The notes under the pieces were generated by a model. It made no database searches, was not told the origin of the DNA, and saw only the letters and a list, made by a program, of their open reading frames with translations. Shown piece after piece: positions 15,504 to 16,074 of a stretch of DNA of 16,074 nt. Every line of letters starts with the position of its first letter. The first letter of the stretch is position 1. This DNA comes from Actinomycetes bacterium (GTDB lineage: Bacteria > Actinomycetota > Humimicrobiia > JAHJRV01). The stretch covers positions 1-16,074 of the forward strand of contig DAOWJR010000071.1 of the NCBI GenBank assembly GCA_030640275.1, written 5' to 3'. Made by a program: the position numbers and the translations under genes.

Positions 15504-15537
15504 ATTATAGAAAAACTATGTACGGCAACCTATAGTT
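15504..15537 (-). promoter_or_regulatory. lexA promoter with candidate LexA operator
   Basis: On the minus strand TATAAT (15504-15509) is a perfect -10; no strong -35 is visible 17 bp upstream (TAGGTT). A 6-12-6 inverted repeat AACTAT (15514-15519)/ATAGTT (15532-15537) straddles the -35 to -10 interval, where an autorepressor would bind. It does not match the Firmicute SOS box (CGAAC-N4-GTTCG), so operator assignment is an inference. Confidence 0.4.
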
Positions 15538-15544
15538 AACATGT

Positions 15545-15564
15545 AAAACAACCCTTTAGGGTTG
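15545..15564 (-). terminator. Hairpin plus T-run on the minus strand, upstream of lexA
   Basis: CAACCC (15549-15554) and GGGTTG (15559-15564) form a 6-bp stem with a 4-nt loop. On the minus strand the hairpin is followed by TTTT (15545-15548). It would stop transcription coming from the IS remnants before lexA. Its surroundings resemble a short IS200/IS605 end hairpin, so it may be a third relic rather than a dedicated terminator. Confidence 0.5.
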
Positions 15565-15628
15565 CATTATTTCACAAGGCTAAAGCTTTGACCTACATTC
15601 ATCCCAAATTATCCAAGAAGACTCCGCA

Positions 15629-15665
15629 TTGACAACTCCTCATAGCTAAAGCAGGGGGATTCTCC
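15629..15665 (-). mobile_element. Degraded IS200/IS605-type right-end hairpin
   Basis: Read on the minus strand, GGAGAATCCCCCTGC leads into an imperfect hairpin (CTCCT 15636-15640 with AGGGG 15653-15657) and ends in TTGTCAA. This layout, 'GAATCCCC...stem...GGAG.TGTCAA', is as I recall it at right ends of TnpB-carrying IS605-family elements. It lies just downstream of a tnpB-like fragment ending at 15679. Confidence 0.45.
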
Positions 15666-15678
15666 AACTTATACCTTT

Positions 15679-15837
15679 TTAGACTCTCGTCTTGGGAGTT
15701 CCTGATTCATCGTAAAAACCAATGCTTCCACTCCACAGACTATCACCAGGTGTCATCCAGCTAATATATTTACACACTATTTGACTATGTATGTAAGACT
15801 GATTGAATGACACTTCAGTTAAATGTCTTATATTCCG
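15679..15837 (-). pseudogene. Possible tnpB 3' remnant
   Basis: A minus-strand frame is open from 15837 to the stop at 15679-15681, about 52 residues, ending WSGSIGFYDESGTPKTRV. It has no proper start, and upstream DNA holds stops. The Gly/Ser/Asp-rich tail and its position 14 bp before an IS605-like right end fit the C-terminal tail of TnpB, which follows the zinc finger and is poorly conserved. No zinc-finger cysteines or RuvC motif remain, so the call rests on context. The stretch 15838-15917 beyond it is AT-rich with a long T-run and no gene. Confidence 0.35.
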
Positions 15838-15917
15838 TTATATAAATATAAGGGCCTTACAGCATTTTTTATTAAACTTAAAAGAACCAAAATTTTTATA
15901 TTTTTTTTTAATATATC

Positions 15918-15963
15918 GTGAACTACTCCTACCTACTCACTACATTCGTGAGGAAGGAGCTTC
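15918..15963 (-). mobile_element. IS200/IS605 right end (TnpB element; candidate omegaRNA 3' end)
   Basis: On the minus strand the end reads GAAGCTCCT...AGGAGTAGTTCAC. It forms a two-part stem: CTCCT/AGGAG (15955-15959 with 15926-15930) and CTCAC/GTGAG (15948-15952 with 15936-15940). The terminal GTAGTTCAC is the recurring 3' terminus of this family as I recall it. The element would therefore end at 15918 and flanking DNA begins at 15917 (minus: GATATATT). It follows the stop of the tnpB-like frame by 4 bp, the normal layout. Confidence 0.65.
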
Positions 15964-15967
15964 AAGG

Positions 15968-16072
15968 TTAACTCACACTCAATTGTGCCACAAAACCTTT
16001 AGATTTACCAAAGGATGGAGCTGTGACACCTTTGTGTTCAGCATTACCTTGTTTGGGGCTGGATTCACTGCA
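15968..16072 (-). CDS. tnpB: Possible TnpB C-terminal end (RNA-guided nuclease of IS200/IS605; runs off the window)
   Basis: The frame enters from the window's 3' edge (minus strand) and ends at TAA 15968-15970 after 34 residues, CSESSPKQGN...GFVAQLSVS. TnpB is a transposon-encoded RNA-guided endonuclease. Only the variable tail lies here; no RuvC or zinc-finger residue can be seen except one leading Cys. The identification depends on the IS605-type right end 4 bp downstream. A second minus-strand frame is open in the same stretch up to a stop near 15979 but looks less protein-like. Whether the upstream part is intact cannot be told from this window. Confidence 0.4.
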   Translation of the reverse strand, partial: CSESSPKQGNAEHKGVTAPSFGKSKGFVAQLSVS

Positions 16073-16074
16073 AC

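Overview
This window is AT-rich bacterial chromosome (roughly 30% GC by eye) with the gene order recX - [tupABC-moaA-moaC] - rny - spoVS - PHP phosphoesterase - miaB - LigB/Memo-like - AMMECR1 - miaA - dapF - hflX - (convergent) lexA - IS200/IS605-type remnants. The recX/rny/spoVS/miaB/miaA/hflX/lexA backbone is typical of Firmicutes and of some deep-branching anaerobic phyla that also carry spoVS (for example Atribacterota). The tungstate importer, the split AmmeMemo proteins and the low GC suggest an anaerobe. I cannot place it more precisely without a database search.

Region 1 (1-218) is the 3' end of recX. Its stop codon lies inside a promoter that reads into region 2. Region 2 (219-4712) is a tungsten/molybdenum cofactor operon. 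A Moco-family riboswitch with a visible terminator/anti-terminator switch precedes a tungstate ABC importer (TupA lipoprotein, TupB permease, TupC ATPase), then MoaA and MoaC, which catalyse the first cofactor steps (GTP to cyclic pyranopterin monophosphate). Metal uptake and pterin synthesis are thus probably shut off together when cofactor is abundant.

Region 3 (4713-7450) starts with about 440 bp of very AT-rich DNA. It holds a good sigma-A-type promoter and ends in a strong terminator only about 11 nt upstream of the rny Shine-Dalgarno. RNase Y (rny) itself appears to start with ATT. A second terminator closes rny, and spoVS follows with its own candidate promoter. ymdB, often found between rny and spoVS, is absent.

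Region 4 (7866-14823) is a plus-strand housekeeping run. It contains a PHP-family phosphoesterase, both enzymes of ms2i6A37 tRNA modification (MiaB, MiaA), a LigB/Memo-like protein paired with an AMMECR1 protein (two parts of the functionally unassigned AmmeMemoRadiSam set), DapF (lysine/peptidoglycan precursor) and the ribosome-associated GTPase HflX, which also seems to lack a conventional start codon. mutS, mutL and hfq, often found between miaB and hflX in Firmicutes, are absent.

Region 5 (14825-16074) has lexA on the minus strand, meeting hflX tail to tail with one base between stop codons. Upstream of lexA lie a -10 box and a candidate operator, then two or three minus-strand IS200/IS605 (TnpB-type) right ends with tnpB 3' fragments; the last one runs off the window edge.
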